The translations under genes were made by a program, and so were the position numbers. A stretch of 32,875 nt of DNA, from contig JAFDVU010000070.1 in the NCBI GenBank assembly GCA_018268835.1, forward strand, positions 1-32,875, written 5' to 3'. The number at the start of each line of letters is the position of its first letter. The first letter of the stretch is position 1. This DNA comes from Acidobacteriota bacterium (GTDB lineage Bacteria; Acidobacteriota; Terriglobia; Bryobacterales; Bryobacteraceae). This document shows, piece after piece, positions 7,832 through 18,079 of the stretch. The notes below the pieces were generated by a model that saw only the letters and a program-made list of their open reading frames with translations, had not been told where the DNA came from and searched no databases.

Positions 7832-9091
7832 ATGGAGCCGATGCAGAACATTTTGCCGGTAGTGTGTTTTATCGCCGGCTTTGCCCTGGCGTGGCTTGTG
7901 TTGCGTGGACGCCGCGGGGCGCGCGAGGCCGCGCTCGAAGCCACGGTGGAGGCCGAACGCCGCGCCGCGGCGGAGAAACTGGCGTTGGTCGAAGAGTCGC
8001 GCCAGAAACTCGCGGAGTCCTTCGCCGCGCTCAGCGCCGAAGCCCTGGCGCGCAACAATCAGGCGTTCCTGCAACTGGCGGGAGCCACGCTGGCGCAGAC
8101 GCGCGAAGCCGTCCGCGGCGATTTGCAACTGGAGCGCCGCGCCATCGCCGAAGCGGTCACGCCGGTGCGGGAATCGCTCGACAAAGTGGACCGGCAGATC
8201 CAGGAACTCGAAAAGGCGCGGGTCAGCGCCTACGCTTCCCTCAGCGAGCAGGTGCGCGGACTGGCCGATACCCAAACACAGCTCCGCGGCGAGACCGGTA
8301 GGCTGGTGACCGCGCTGCGATCGCCGGCGGCGCGCGGCCGCTGGGGTGAGATTCAGTTGCGCCGCGTGGTGGAAATGGCCGGCATGGTGGAGTACTGCGA
8401 CTTTCAGGCGCAGGCCACCCTCTTCGGCGAAGAGGGCCGGCTGCGTCCGGACCTGGTTGTGCGACTGCCCGCCGGCAAGACTATCGTGGTGGACGCCAAG
8501 ACGCCGCTCGAAGGCTACCTGCGGGCCGTCGAGGCATCCGACGAAGACGCACGCCGTCAGTGCCTGGCGGATCATGCGCGGCAGGTGCGCGCGCACCTCG
8601 CGTCGCTGGGACGCAAATCGTATTGGGAGCAGTTCGACCACGCGCCGGAGTTCGCCGTGCTGTTCCTGCCGGGCGAATGCTTCTTCAGCGCGGCGCTGGA
8701 GAGCGACCCCGCCCTGATCGAATCGGGCGTGGAGCAGAACATCATCCTGGCCACCCCGACGACGCTGATCGCGCTGCTGCGCGCCGTGGCCTACGGCTGG
8801 CGGCAGGAAAAGCTGGCGCAGAACGCGGCCGAAATCAGCGCGCTGGGCAAGGACCTGTATAAGCGCCTTGGCGACATGGCCGCGCATTTCGCCAAAATGG
8901 GCCTCGGACTGGAGCGCGCGGTGGACGCCTACAACAGCGCGGTAGGCTCCCTGGAAGGCCGCGTCATGGTCAGTGCGCGGCGCTTCGCCGACCTGAAAAC
9001 CGCGCCGCTCGGCGTGGAAATCCCGGCGCTGGAGCCTGTCGAAAAGACCGTGCGTTCGCTGACCAACGGCGAACACTCCGGCGGCGCATGA
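7832..9091 (+). CDS. rmuC: RmuC-family protein (DNA recombination-associated)
   Basis: 419 aa, near the family's usual length. An N-terminal membrane anchor (ILPVVCFIAGFALAWLVL) is followed by a coiled coil to about residue 150 (AALEATVEAERRAAAEKLAL), then the RmuC nuclease-like core: RGRWGEIQLRRVVEMAGM, the PD-(D/E)XK-like VVDAKTPLEGYL, EFAVLFLPGE, and ILATPTTLIALLRAVAYGW. RmuC was linked in E. coli to limiting inversions at short repeats and is predicted to be an endonuclease. The start is either ATG 7832 or ATG 7841; the latter has GGAG only 2-3 nt away, so the longer form is given. It starts 17 bp after the upstream stop, so co-transcription is possible. Confidence 0.93.
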   Translation: MEPMQNILPVVCFIAGFALAWLVLRGRRGAREAALEATVEAERRAAAEKLALVEESRQKLAESFAALSAEALARNNQAFLQLAGATLAQTREAVRGDLQLERRAIAEAVTPVRESLDKVDRQIQELEKARVSAYASLSEQVRGLADTQTQLRGETGRLVTALRSPAARGRWGEIQLRRVVEMAGMVEYCDFQAQATLFGEEGRLRPDLVVRLPAGKTIVVDAKTPLEGYLRAVEASDEDARRQCLADHARQVRAHLASLGRKSYWEQFDHAPEFAVLFLPGECFFSAALESDPALIESGVEQNIILATPTTLIALLRAVAYGWRQEKLAQNAAEISALGKDLYKRLGDMAAHFAKMGLGLERAVDAYNSAVGSLEGRVMVSARRFADLKTAPLGVEIPALEPVEKTVRSLTNGEHSGGA

Positions 9092-9092
9092 A

Positions 9093-9575
9093 CTAATCCG
9101 GACGCTGGATCGAGCGGTATTCCATCTCCGATTGCGCCGGCGCCAGCACCCATAACGTGAAGATGCCGAGCGCGGTGCCGAGCGGGATGTTGAACAGCAC
9201 CAGGATGCCGAGTACGATGCCGAGCACGCGTGCCCACGGCCTGCGTTCCATCAGGCCCCATCCGAGCAGCACTCCCACCAGGCCGGCAATCAGCATGAAC
9301 GCGCTGACGCCGCGGAACACCTCGTGGACGAAGAACGGGGCGCGGTCGAAAAACCACCAGTCCCGGTTGAGAAAGCTGTTCAGCGTGACCGATTGTAGAA
9401 CGCGCAGTCCGGCGTAGACCAGCCAGAGGATGCCCAATGTGCGCACGTGGCGCGTGACGCGTCCGCCGGGAAGAGCGTAGGGCGCGCCCCCTCCGGCGGG
9501 GGCGAAATTTCTCCCGCAGATGGGGCAGAAGTTCGCGGGACTGTCTACCCGGGCGCCACAACGATCGCAGAACAT
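9093..9575 (-). CDS. Zinc-ribbon membrane protein of unknown function
   Basis: 160 aa. Residues 1-25 form a zinc ribbon with two CxxC pairs (MFCDRCG and FCPICGRNF), followed by a Gly/Pro linker and about four hydrophobic segments (LGILWLVYAGLRVLQSV, GVSAFMLIAGLVGVLLGWGL, VLGIVLGILVLFNIPLGTAL, GIFTLWVLAP). This layout is common for small bacterial membrane proteins of unknown role. ATG 9575 is preceded by GGAGGTGA, a strong ribosome-binding site, and is preferred over an upstream in-frame ATG at 9614. The gene converges on rmuC with one base between the stops. Confidence 0.8.
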   Translation of the reverse strand: MFCDRCGARVDSPANFCPICGRNFAPAGGGAPYALPGGRVTRHVRTLGILWLVYAGLRVLQSVTLNSFLNRDWWFFDRAPFFVHEVFRGVSAFMLIAGLVGVLLGWGLMERRPWARVLGIVLGILVLFNIPLGTALGIFTLWVLAPAQSEMEYRSIQRPD

Positions 9576-9650
9576 GGGGTCACCTCCGCACGTCTTATCA
9601 TACGGAGGCGACACCCAAAAGTTCCAGCAGCAGGCAGTAGAGGGAGGGTT

Positions 9651-10163
9651 TTAGCGTCCGCCGGGCACGTGGATTCCGGATCCCGGCCCGAAGAAGCCGT
9701 CGTCGTTGATCGAATCCAGCCTGGTCTGCTGGTCGGTGGTGAGCAGGGCGTAGAAGGCGGCGTCGGCTTTGGCGGTGTTGGCCGTGCGCTGCGCCGCGAT
9801 GGTGCCGATTGCGTTCGCCTGCGTGGTGATGTTGGCGGTGTTATTGGCCTTCACCGCGGTGACCAGCGCGGTCCGGGCGGCCGTCTCCTGGGTTTCCAGC
9901 GCCTGGTTGGCCGTGATAGCCGCGGTGAAGATGGTGGTCGCCTGCGTCTGCTGCCCGGTGGTCAGGGTCAGCAGTTGGGTCAGGAACGTGACCTGGCGCG
10001 CGGCCAGGGTCGCGGGGTCGGTGGTTGGGGCGGTACCGGTGGTGCCGGTGGACCCGCTGCCGGTTCCCGGTCCGCCGAAGCCGTGGTGGTCGGCCGGTTG
10101 TGCCATCACGCTCACGGTGGAGAGGATGGCGATTGCTGCTGCTGCGAGAATTGGTTTCTTCAT
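9651..10163 (-). CDS. Small exported Spy/CpxP-like LTxxQ protein
   Basis: 170 aa with signal peptide MKKPILAAAAIAILSTVSVMAQ. A Gly/Thr/Pro-rich linker (residues ~27-48) precedes a helical region rich in Thr, Ala and Gln. Two LTxxQ motifs, LTTGQQ at ~87 and LTTDQQ at ~150, are the signature of the Spy/CpxP periplasmic chaperone and metal-sensor family. The linker and Thr/Ala richness differ from enteric Spy. No two-component or efflux genes lie beside it. The start has GAGG 6 nt upstream. The exported helical LTxxQ character is visible; a chaperone function is inferred. Confidence 0.75.
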   Translation of the reverse strand: MKKPILAAAAIAILSTVSVMAQPADHHGFGGPGTGSGSTGTTGTAPTTDPATLAARQVTFLTQLLTLTTGQQTQATTIFTAAITANQALETQETAARTALVTAVKANNTANITTQANAIGTIAAQRTANTAKADAAFYALLTTDQQTRLDSINDDGFFGPGSGIHVPGGR

Positions 10164-10316
10164 AGTTGCCTCGTACGTGGTTTTGTCGGGCGGGTCGGTA
10201 ACAGCAAGAAAGATGCCATGGCGCGGCCCTCTGAAAAGAATGGGGCTTAAACGAACGGGATCGCGCGCATGGCGGCAGCTTGCCGCGAAGTGCGGCGGAT
10301 GCGGGTGGCGGCGTGG

Positions 10317-12788
<2,472 letters not shown>

Positions 12789-12823
12789 CGGGGATCTGCT
12801 TTCAGGCTACCACCACTGTAGGG

Positions 12824-12852
12824 TTGGTCTGGCGCGCGCGCGGGAGTATAGT
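12824..12852 (+). promoter_or_regulatory. Candidate asnA promoter
   Basis: TTGGTC at 12824-12829 and TATAGT at 12847-12852 are 17 bp apart. The -10 matches consensus at five of six positions. The predicted start near 12858 leaves a leader of about 18 nt that contains GGAGGT (12859-12864) before the ATG at 12876. Confidence 0.45.
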
Positions 12853-12875
12853 ATGTCCGGAGGTCAAACTCTGAT

Positions 12876-14006
12876 ATGGCCGACTTTCGCGCCGATCTCG
12901 CCGGCCCCGGCATCGGGAGCTACGAGGAACTGGACCGGATTCTTCCACCCAACTATTCATCCCTGCTCTCGCTCAAAGAGACGCAGAAGGCCATCTTCGC
13001 AACCAAGGCCTTCATCGAGGACCGCCTGTGCAAGGCGCTCAACCTGATGATGGTCACGGTGCCCCTCATCGTGGATACGCGGAGCGGCATCAACGATTAC
13101 CTGGACCGCGACGGCTCGCGCACGCCGATCTCGTTCCATATCGCCAACGACCGCGAAGCCCACCCCGTGGACGCGCAGATCGTGCAGGCGGCCACCAAGT
13201 GGAAGCGCATGGCGCTCAAGCGTTTCGGCATGGAGCCGGGCGAAGGGCTGTGCACCGACATGCGCGCCGTCCGCAAGGACTACTTCCTGGACCACGACCA
13301 CTCCTGCTATGTCGACCAGTGGGACTGGGAAAAGGCGATTCACTTCTACGAGCACGATCTCGAGTACCTCAAGCAGACCGTCAGTGCCATCTGGAACGTG
13401 CTGGTGGAGGCCGAAGAGTTCGTGCAGGAGATGTTCCCCGCGCTCAGAGACCGGCGCTATCCCAGCCTCCCCAGGAAGATCACGTTCCTGCACACGGAAG
13501 ACGTGCTGGACATGTATCCCGACCATCCGCGTAAAGAGCGCGAGACCATGCTGCTGCGGGAGTGTCCGGCCGTGTTCCTGATCGGCATCGGTTGGACGCT
13601 GAAGGACGGCTACCCGCACGAGATGCGGGCGGCGGATTACGACGACTGGTCCACCGAGACGCATTCGGTGGACGGCCGCCCGTGCCACGGACTGAACGGC
13701 GACATCCTGGTGTGGAACCAGGTGACGCAGCGGCGGCACGAACTGAGTTCGATGGGAATCCGGGTGAACGCCGAAGCCCTGCTCAAGCAGTTGCAGATCG
13801 CCGGCCAGATGGACTTCCTCAAATACCCGTATCACCAGATGATCCGCAACCACGAACTGCCGCTTTCGATCGGCGGCGGCATCGGTCAGTCGCGGGTGAT
13901 GATGCTGCTGTTGCGCAAGGCGCACCTGGGCGAGGTGACGGTAAGCGTGTGGCCGCAGGTGCTGAAGGACATGTGCGCGCGCAAGAACATCCCGGTGCTG
14001 GAGTAG
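12876..14006 (+). CDS. asnA: Aspartate-ammonia ligase (asparagine synthetase A)
   Basis: 376 aa, longer than the ~330-aa E. coli enzyme. It makes asparagine from aspartate, ammonia and ATP in the cytoplasm and has a class II aminoacyl-tRNA-synthetase-like fold. Visible family segments are SLKETQKAIFATKAFIE, LMMVTVPLIVDTRSGINDYL, KWKRMALKRFGM, DMRAVRKDYFLDHDHSCYVD, FLIGIGWTLKDGYPHEMRAADYDDW, LNGDILVW and LPLSIGGGIGQSRVMMLLL, the last being the class II motif 3-like loop. ATG 12876 has GGAGGT 11 nt upstream. The gene is monocistronic, ending in a shared terminator with the convergent cold-shock gene. Confidence 0.95.
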   Translation: MADFRADLAGPGIGSYEELDRILPPNYSSLLSLKETQKAIFATKAFIEDRLCKALNLMMVTVPLIVDTRSGINDYLDRDGSRTPISFHIANDREAHPVDAQIVQAATKWKRMALKRFGMEPGEGLCTDMRAVRKDYFLDHDHSCYVDQWDWEKAIHFYEHDLEYLKQTVSAIWNVLVEAEEFVQEMFPALRDRRYPSLPRKITFLHTEDVLDMYPDHPRKERETMLLRECPAVFLIGIGWTLKDGYPHEMRAADYDDWSTETHSVDGRPCHGLNGDILVWNQVTQRRHELSSMGIRVNAEALLKQLQIAGQMDFLKYPYHQMIRNHELPLSIGGGIGQSRVMMLLLRKAHLGEVTVSVWPQVLKDMCARKNIPVLE

Positions 14007-14030
14007 GGCAGGCCTCTTGCCCGGGCCTGC
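14006..14030. repeat. REP-like palindromic repeat, copy A
   Basis: Immediately after the asnA TAG, GCAGGCC (14008-14014) and GGCCTGC (14024-14030) form a perfect 7-bp inverted repeat around a 9-nt loop. Similar sequences follow the stops at 29584 and 31484. Confidence 0.5.
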
Positions 14031-14063
14031 GCTTCACGCCGGATTTTCAGGGAATAAACGCAA

Positions 14064-14089
14064 AAAAGGCCCGCGACGGCGGGCCTTTT
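14064..14089. terminator. Bidirectional intrinsic terminator between asnA and csp
   Basis: A perfect 11-bp inverted repeat, AAAAGGCCCGC / GCGGGCCTTTT, closes a 4-nt GACG loop. The A-tract on one side and T-tract on the other make a Rho-independent terminator in both directions, fitting its place between convergent genes. Confidence 0.92.
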
Positions 14090-14119
14090 CTCTGATCGTT
14101 GTAGTCTCTTTGGGAACGC

Positions 14120-14323
14120 TCAGACGCGGTTGACGTTCTCGGCTTGCAGGCCCTTGGGTCCTTGCTTCACCTCGAACTCCACTTCGGCACCTTCATCCAG
14201 GGTGCGATAGCCCGACGACTGGATGGCCGAAAAGTGCACAAAAACATCATCACCGCTCGCGCGCTGGATAAAACCGTATCCCTTGGCGGCGTTAAACCAC
14301 TTCACCGTACCTTTTTCCTTCAC
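14120..14323 (-). CDS. Cold-shock domain protein (CspA family)
   Basis: 67 aa, the usual size for a single OB-fold cold-shock protein. It shows KGTVKWFN, the RNA-binding motifs KGYGFI (RNP1) and DVFVHF (RNP2), and the C-terminal GPKGLQAENV. It binds single-stranded nucleic acid as an RNA chaperone. Two adjacent GTG codons (14326 and 14323) could start it; AGGAG lies 4 nt from the first and 7 nt from the second, so 14323 is preferred. An in-frame ATG at 14440 would add a 38-residue tail unlike the family and is rejected. Two 11-bp direct repeats lie upstream at 14383-14413. Confidence 0.93.
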   Translation of the reverse strand: MKEKGTVKWFNAAKGYGFIQRASGDDVFVHFSAIQSSGYRTLDEGAEVEFEVKQGPKGLQAENVNRV

Positions 14324-14382
14324 CACAATTCTCCTGAACAATCGTTCGTCGTGCTCTTGGGATTCCCAGACAAGGAAAGATG

Positions 14383-14413
14383 ACTTTCGAGGCTTGCTAA
14401 GAACTTTCGAGGC
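14383..14413. promoter_or_regulatory. Paired 11-bp direct repeats in the csp/thiL divergent region
   Basis: ACTTTCGAGGC occurs at 14383-14393 and again at 14403-14413, a spacing of exactly 20 bp, about two helical turns. The pair sits 60-90 bp upstream of the cold-shock start and a similar distance from thiL. It may be a tandem protein-binding site or part of the csp leader. Confidence 0.35.
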
Positions 14414-14472
14414 GCGCCCAAACAACCGTAATTCTTGCAACTGCGTACGGTATTCTCTCAGATGGCGGTGGT

Positions 14473-15441
14473 ATGGTCAAGCACACTCCCCGCGCCCGCG
14501 CGGGCCACAACGGAGAACCGGAGTTTGTCGAAACGCTGCGCCGGCGCGCACTGGTGCCGCGCGGTTCCGGAATCGTACTCGGGATCGGCGACGATTGTGC
14601 GATAGTGCGGCCGCGCGGAGCCCGCGAGGACCTGCTTTTCACCACCGACCTGCTGATCGAAGGAACCCACTTTCTGCGCGACACTCACCGCGCCGGGGAC
14701 GCCGGATGGAAGGCTCTGGCGCGCGGACTCAGCGACATCGCGGCCATGGGCGGCGAACCACGCTTCTGCCTGGTCTCGCTGGCGCTTGCGGAGTGGACGG
14801 GCGCGCGCTGGGTGGAACGCTTCTACGACGGGCTGCTGGAACTTGCCGGGATCGCGGGCGCCCCGCTCATCGGTGGCGACGTGGGGGGCGGCGATCGCAT
14901 GGCGTGCGACATCGTGGTGGGCGGCGCCGTGCCGCGCGGCAGCGCCCTGCGGCGCGATGGCGCTCGCGCGGGCGATGGGATCTACGTCTCTGGACGGCTC
15001 GGCGTCTCCGCCCTGGGGCTCGCGTCGCGTCGCGGCGCGGCGTGGCGCCGCCACAAGCGTCCCGAGCCGCGTCTGGCGCTGGGCCGCTTCCTGCGGCGCC
15101 GGTTGTGCGCCACCGCCGCGATGGATTTAAGCGACGGCCTTTCGCTCGATCTTTACCGCCTGTGCGCGGCCAGCGGGCTGCGCGCCGAGATCGACGCACC
15201 GCCGGTGTACCCGGGGGCGACGCTCGAACAGGCGCTGCACGGCGGTGAGGACTACGAACTGCTCTTCACCGTCCGCGAAGGAATCCGCGTGCCGGAGCGC
15301 TTCCAGGGCATCCCGCTGACGCGAATCGGCCGCATGCGCCGCGGCGAGCCGGGCCGCGTGGATCTCTCCGGCGCCCCGCTGCACCGCGGCGGCTGGGATC
15401 ACCTGCGGTCAGCCGCCGGCGCCCGCCGCTCCCAGGGTTAG
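14473..15441 (+). CDS. thiL: Thiamine-monophosphate kinase
   Basis: 322 aa, standard length. It phosphorylates thiamine monophosphate to the active diphosphate using ATP. Family signatures of the PurM/ThiL fold: GIGDDCAIV near residue 37, the acidic TTDLLIEGTHF, ARGLSDIAAMGGEPR, LIGGDVGGGD, and MDLSDGLSLDLYRL near 217, followed by HGGEDYELLFTV. These acidic clusters bind Mg2+-ATP. The start ATG follows GGCGGTGG. It ends 9 bp before the sugar-kinase gene, so the two are likely one transcript. No other thiamine genes are in the window. Confidence 0.95.
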   Translation: MVKHTPRARAGHNGEPEFVETLRRRALVPRGSGIVLGIGDDCAIVRPRGAREDLLFTTDLLIEGTHFLRDTHRAGDAGWKALARGLSDIAAMGGEPRFCLVSLALAEWTGARWVERFYDGLLELAGIAGAPLIGGDVGGGDRMACDIVVGGAVPRGSALRRDGARAGDGIYVSGRLGVSALGLASRRGAAWRRHKRPEPRLALGRFLRRRLCATAAMDLSDGLSLDLYRLCAASGLRAEIDAPPVYPGATLEQALHGGEDYELLFTVREGIRVPERFQGIPLTRIGRMRRGEPGRVDLSGAPLHRGGWDHLRSAAGARRSQG

Positions 15442-15450
15442 AATGATCTC

Positions 15451-16377
15451 TTGATCGTCACCCTCACCATCAATCCGACGATCGACCGCGTCTACTCGGT
15501 CGACCGCCTCGCCTTCGAAGACCGCGCCTACATCAATTCGACCTACGAATCCCCGGGAGGGCGCGGCATCAACGCGTCGTGCGTAATCCACGCCTTCGGA
15601 GGCCAGACGCTGGCGCTGCTGATCTCGGGTGGGGAGACCGGAAAGCGGATGGAGGGCCTGCTGCGCGGCTGCCTGCCGTTCGAGATCGTTCCGGTGGCCA
15701 GGGAAATTCGCACGAACCTGACCATCACGGACCGCCACGGCCTCACCGTGAACCTCAACGAGAAAGGTCCGGAGCTCAGCGCTTCGGAAGCCGGGCGTGT
15801 GGAAGCGGCGGTGCGCGGCGCGCTCGGTAAGGCGAGTTGGCTGCTGCTTTGCGGCAGCCTGCCTCCCGGCGTGCCTGACACCTTCTACGGCAAACTCATC
15901 GCCATGGCCCGGAAGAGGAAGGTGCGCACCATGCTGCACGCCGATGGCGAAGCGCTGCGCCACGCCATCGAAGCCAAGCCCACCGTGGTCACACCCAACC
16001 AACAGGAAGCCGAACGCCTGCTCGGGCGCACGCTGCTGACCCGCACCCACTACCTTGAAGCGGCCCGCCGGATTCGCGCCATGGGGGCCGATTCGGTGGT
16101 GCTCTCGCTGGGCAGTCGGGGCGCGGTGGGCGCCTTCGCCGAGGGCGTGTGGGAGGCGCTGCCGCCGCGCATCGACGCCGTCTGCCCGATCGGAGCGGGC
16201 GACGCCCTTACCGCGGCTTACGTCTGGAGCATGGAGCGTACGCCCGATCCGGTGGACGCGCTGCGTTGGGGCGTGGCCTGCGGCACGGCGTCGGCGCGTT
16301 TGCCGGGCATGCAGTTCGCCTCGCTCGACCAGACCAGGGAGATGTACGCGCGCGTCGAACTCCGGAGCGCCGAGTAG
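15451..16377 (+). CDS. PfkB-family sugar-phosphate kinase, 1-phosphofructokinase type
   Basis: 308 aa. The opening IVTLTINPTIDRVYSVD is characteristic of the FruK/LacC/PfkB subgroup, and the C-terminal ATP/anion-hole motif PIGAGDALTAAY holds the catalytic Asp. Also visible are PGGRGINASCVIHAFGG and WLLLCGSLPPGVPDTFY. The usual substrates are fructose-1-phosphate, fructose-6-phosphate or tagatose-6-phosphate; sequence alone does not decide. The start is TTG at 15451 because the conserved TLTINP begins three codons later; the ATG at 15443 is out of frame. The nearest purine-rich site is AGGG at 15434, so initiation may depend on coupling to thiL. No PTS genes are nearby. Confidence 0.88.
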   Translation: MIVTLTINPTIDRVYSVDRLAFEDRAYINSTYESPGGRGINASCVIHAFGGQTLALLISGGETGKRMEGLLRGCLPFEIVPVAREIRTNLTITDRHGLTVNLNEKGPELSASEAGRVEAAVRGALGKASWLLLCGSLPPGVPDTFYGKLIAMARKRKVRTMLHADGEALRHAIEAKPTVVTPNQQEAERLLGRTLLTRTHYLEAARRIRAMGADSVVLSLGSRGAVGAFAEGVWEALPPRIDAVCPIGAGDALTAAYVWSMERTPDPVDALRWGVACGTASARLPGMQFASLDQTREMYARVELRSAE

Positions 16378-16401
16378 AGCGTGTTACACTTTCCTTAAGC
16401 A

Positions 16402-17157
16402 ATGCTCCCCGATCTGAAGCAGGTCATCCGTCTCCAGGACCTTGATCACCGTCTAGCGGAACTGGCGAAGGAGATTGCGGCACTTCCCCGGCACGTCGCG
16501 GAAATCGAGAAAAAACTCCTCTCGCACCAGCGCAAGCTGGACGCCGACCGCGCCGCGCTCGCCGCCAACCAGAAAGACCGCAAGAAATGCGAGGGCGACA
16601 TCCAGGTCCAGGACCAGAAGATTTCTCGCCTGAAGGACCAGATGACCGGCTCGAAAATTACCAACGAGCAGTATCGGGCCTTTCAAAACGAAATCGAGTT
16701 CTGCCAGAAGGAGATTCGCAAGAGCGAGGATCGCATCCTCGAACTCATGAGCGAGTCGGAACTTCTGGATAAGAACGTGAAAGCCGCCGAGGCCGCGCTC
16801 AAGGCCGAGAAGGCCGAAGTCGACGCCGAAAAGGCGCAGGCCGAGCAGCGCACGGCGGCGGACCAGAAGGCCGCGCAGGAAGTGAAAGTTGAGCGCGCGG
16901 AAATCGTGAAATCGGTTCCCCCGTCGCTCTACCAGCGCTACGAGCGGGTAAAGGTTTCGCGCCGCGGACAGGCGGTCGCCGAAGTGGTGGAGGGGCGCTG
17001 CACCGCGTGCCAGATCGCGCTGCGGCTGCAATACTACCAGGACCTGAAGCGTGGGGATTCGATTCTGATGTGCGAAAGCTGTCAGCGGATCCTCTACTAC
17101 AATCCGCCGGAGTCTTTCGAGGAATTCGAAGGCGGCACGCGCGTCGCCATGTCCTAG
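16402..17157 (+). CDS. Coiled-coil protein with C-terminal C4 zinc ribbon (DUF164/zf-RING_7, CdsZ-like)
   Basis: 251 aa. Residues ~1-180 are a long Lys/Glu/Ala-rich coiled coil with a hairpin region (DQMTGSKITNEQYRAFQNEI). The C-terminus is a C4 zinc ribbon: CTACQ at ~202 and CESCQRILYY at ~231. This is the widespread DUF164/zf-RING_7 family, whose chlamydial member was studied as a type III secretion-associated protein. Its role outside such systems is unknown, and no secretion genes are nearby. ATG 16402 has no obvious ribosome-binding site. It converges on the small barrel gene. Confidence 0.85.
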   Translation: MLPDLKQVIRLQDLDHRLAELAKEIAALPRHVAEIEKKLLSHQRKLDADRAALAANQKDRKKCEGDIQVQDQKISRLKDQMTGSKITNEQYRAFQNEIEFCQKEIRKSEDRILELMSESELLDKNVKAAEAALKAEKAEVDAEKAQAEQRTAADQKAAQEVKVERAEIVKSVPPSLYQRYERVKVSRRGQAVAEVVEGRCTACQIALRLQYYQDLKRGDSILMCESCQRILYYNPPESFEEFEGGTRVAMS

Positions 17158-17182
17158 ACCGCGCCGCGCGCGCCGTCCCGGA

Positions 17183-17809
17183 CTAATCGCCGAACTTGAA
17201 GCCGACGTTCACGCCGTACTGCGGTACCCAATTCGATCCGAACTGGAAGAAGTTGTTCACCCAGTGCAGGTCAAACCTGGGCTCCACGTAAATGCTGTCC
17301 GTCACGAACACTTTCACGCCCACTCCGGAGTGCCACTGGAAGTGGTTCGAGCTCTGCAAGTAGATGTTCTGCGAATAGCATCCCGCGAACGCGGTGCAAC
17401 CGCCCTGCGGATAATAGAAGCGGAGGTTAACGCCGCCGATGCCGGTCTGAAGTTCCGGCACAACGCGCTTACTGCTTGGCATTGGATGGAAGATCCCATT
17501 GAAGTCGTAGAACAGGGGCCGATAGTTGAGGCCGGCGTAATTGCTCTGGGCGGGCTTAAAGGAAAACTCGCCGCCGAAGCCGAAGTGAGGGGTCAACATC
17601 ACGCCGGCGCCGATGTTCATAAATACGCCGTCCAGAGACGGCGGATTGTACAGCGTGCCGTCGCCGAAGGTGTCGACAGCCTGTCCCGTGGACTTGGCGT
17701 TGGCGCCGGAGACGCCAAGGTGGACATCCAGGCTGGACTGCGCGCCGGCGGTGCCGATGGCGAGCAGGGACGCGAGCAAAACCGGGGTGAAGCGCAATAA
17801 AAATTTCAA
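17183..17809 (-). CDS. Small outer-membrane beta-barrel protein
   Basis: 208 aa with signal peptide MKFLLRFTPVLLASLLAIGTAGAQ. The mature part alternates Gly/aromatic strands (SLDVHLGVSGANAKSTG, FMNIGAGVMLTPHFGFGGEF, HSGVGVKVFVTDSIYVEPRF, YGVNVGFKF), as in 8-stranded OmpA/OmpW-type barrels. Two cysteines in a predicted loop (GGCTAFAGCYS) could form a disulfide. The start codon is TTG at 17809, with AGGAGG 8 nt upstream. No partner gene is adjacent; function unknown. Confidence 0.8.
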   Translation of the reverse strand: MKFLLRFTPVLLASLLAIGTAGAQSSLDVHLGVSGANAKSTGQAVDTFGDGTLYNPPSLDGVFMNIGAGVMLTPHFGFGGEFSFKPAQSNYAGLNYRPLFYDFNGIFHPMPSSKRVVPELQTGIGGVNLRFYYPQGGCTAFAGCYSQNIYLQSSNHFQWHSGVGVKVFVTDSIYVEPRFDLHWVNNFFQFGSNWVPQYGVNVGFKFGD

Positions 17810-18079
17810 GGCACACTCCTCCTATGGTTGCGTGTGGAATCCAGGAGGCCGCTGATGCTTGCAGTCGCGGCCATACACCACTTCGGACGCGTTCTGCACC
17901 GGTAGGGTTTCAAGACCTTTGCCGCCCGCCGGTGCCTGCCGGCCGGACACGGGGCGGAGGGGGGGGACGTCGCGGAAGTGCGGAAAACTACCAAAGAAAC
18001 CTGCAAAAAACAATTTGCAGCTAAATTGTTTTCTGATATTCTGGTTGTGCTCTGGCACTCAACAAACCGCGCGAGATCT
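17810..18079. other. Divergent intergenic region, 270 bp
   Basis: This lies between the small barrel gene (minus) and the HTH gene (plus). It contains a G-rich tract (17949-17969) and the perfect palindrome at 18007-18032. A 78-codon minus-strand frame spans it but has no ribosome-binding site or recognisable domain, so it is not called. Confidence 0.5.
18007..18032. promoter_or_regulatory. Perfect 10-bp palindrome, candidate autoregulatory operator
   Basis: AAAACAATTT and AAATTGTTTT are exact reverse complements separated by 6 nt. The AT-rich site stands out in GC-rich DNA. It overlaps a possible -35 (TTTGCA, 18014-18019), with TATTCT (18037-18042, with extended TG) as -10, 17 bp away, and lies about 50 bp before the HTH gene. 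Binding of the HTH protein here is inference. Confidence 0.45.

Noticed and set aside
17895..17945. A stretch resembling a tRNA T-arm (GGGTTTCAAGACC)
   Set aside because: No matching acceptor stem, D-arm or anticodon arm could be built on either strand.
17822..18058. A 78-codon minus-strand frame between the small barrel and the HTH gene
   Set aside because: No ribosome-binding site or recognised domain, and it covers the operator-like palindrome and G-rich tract.
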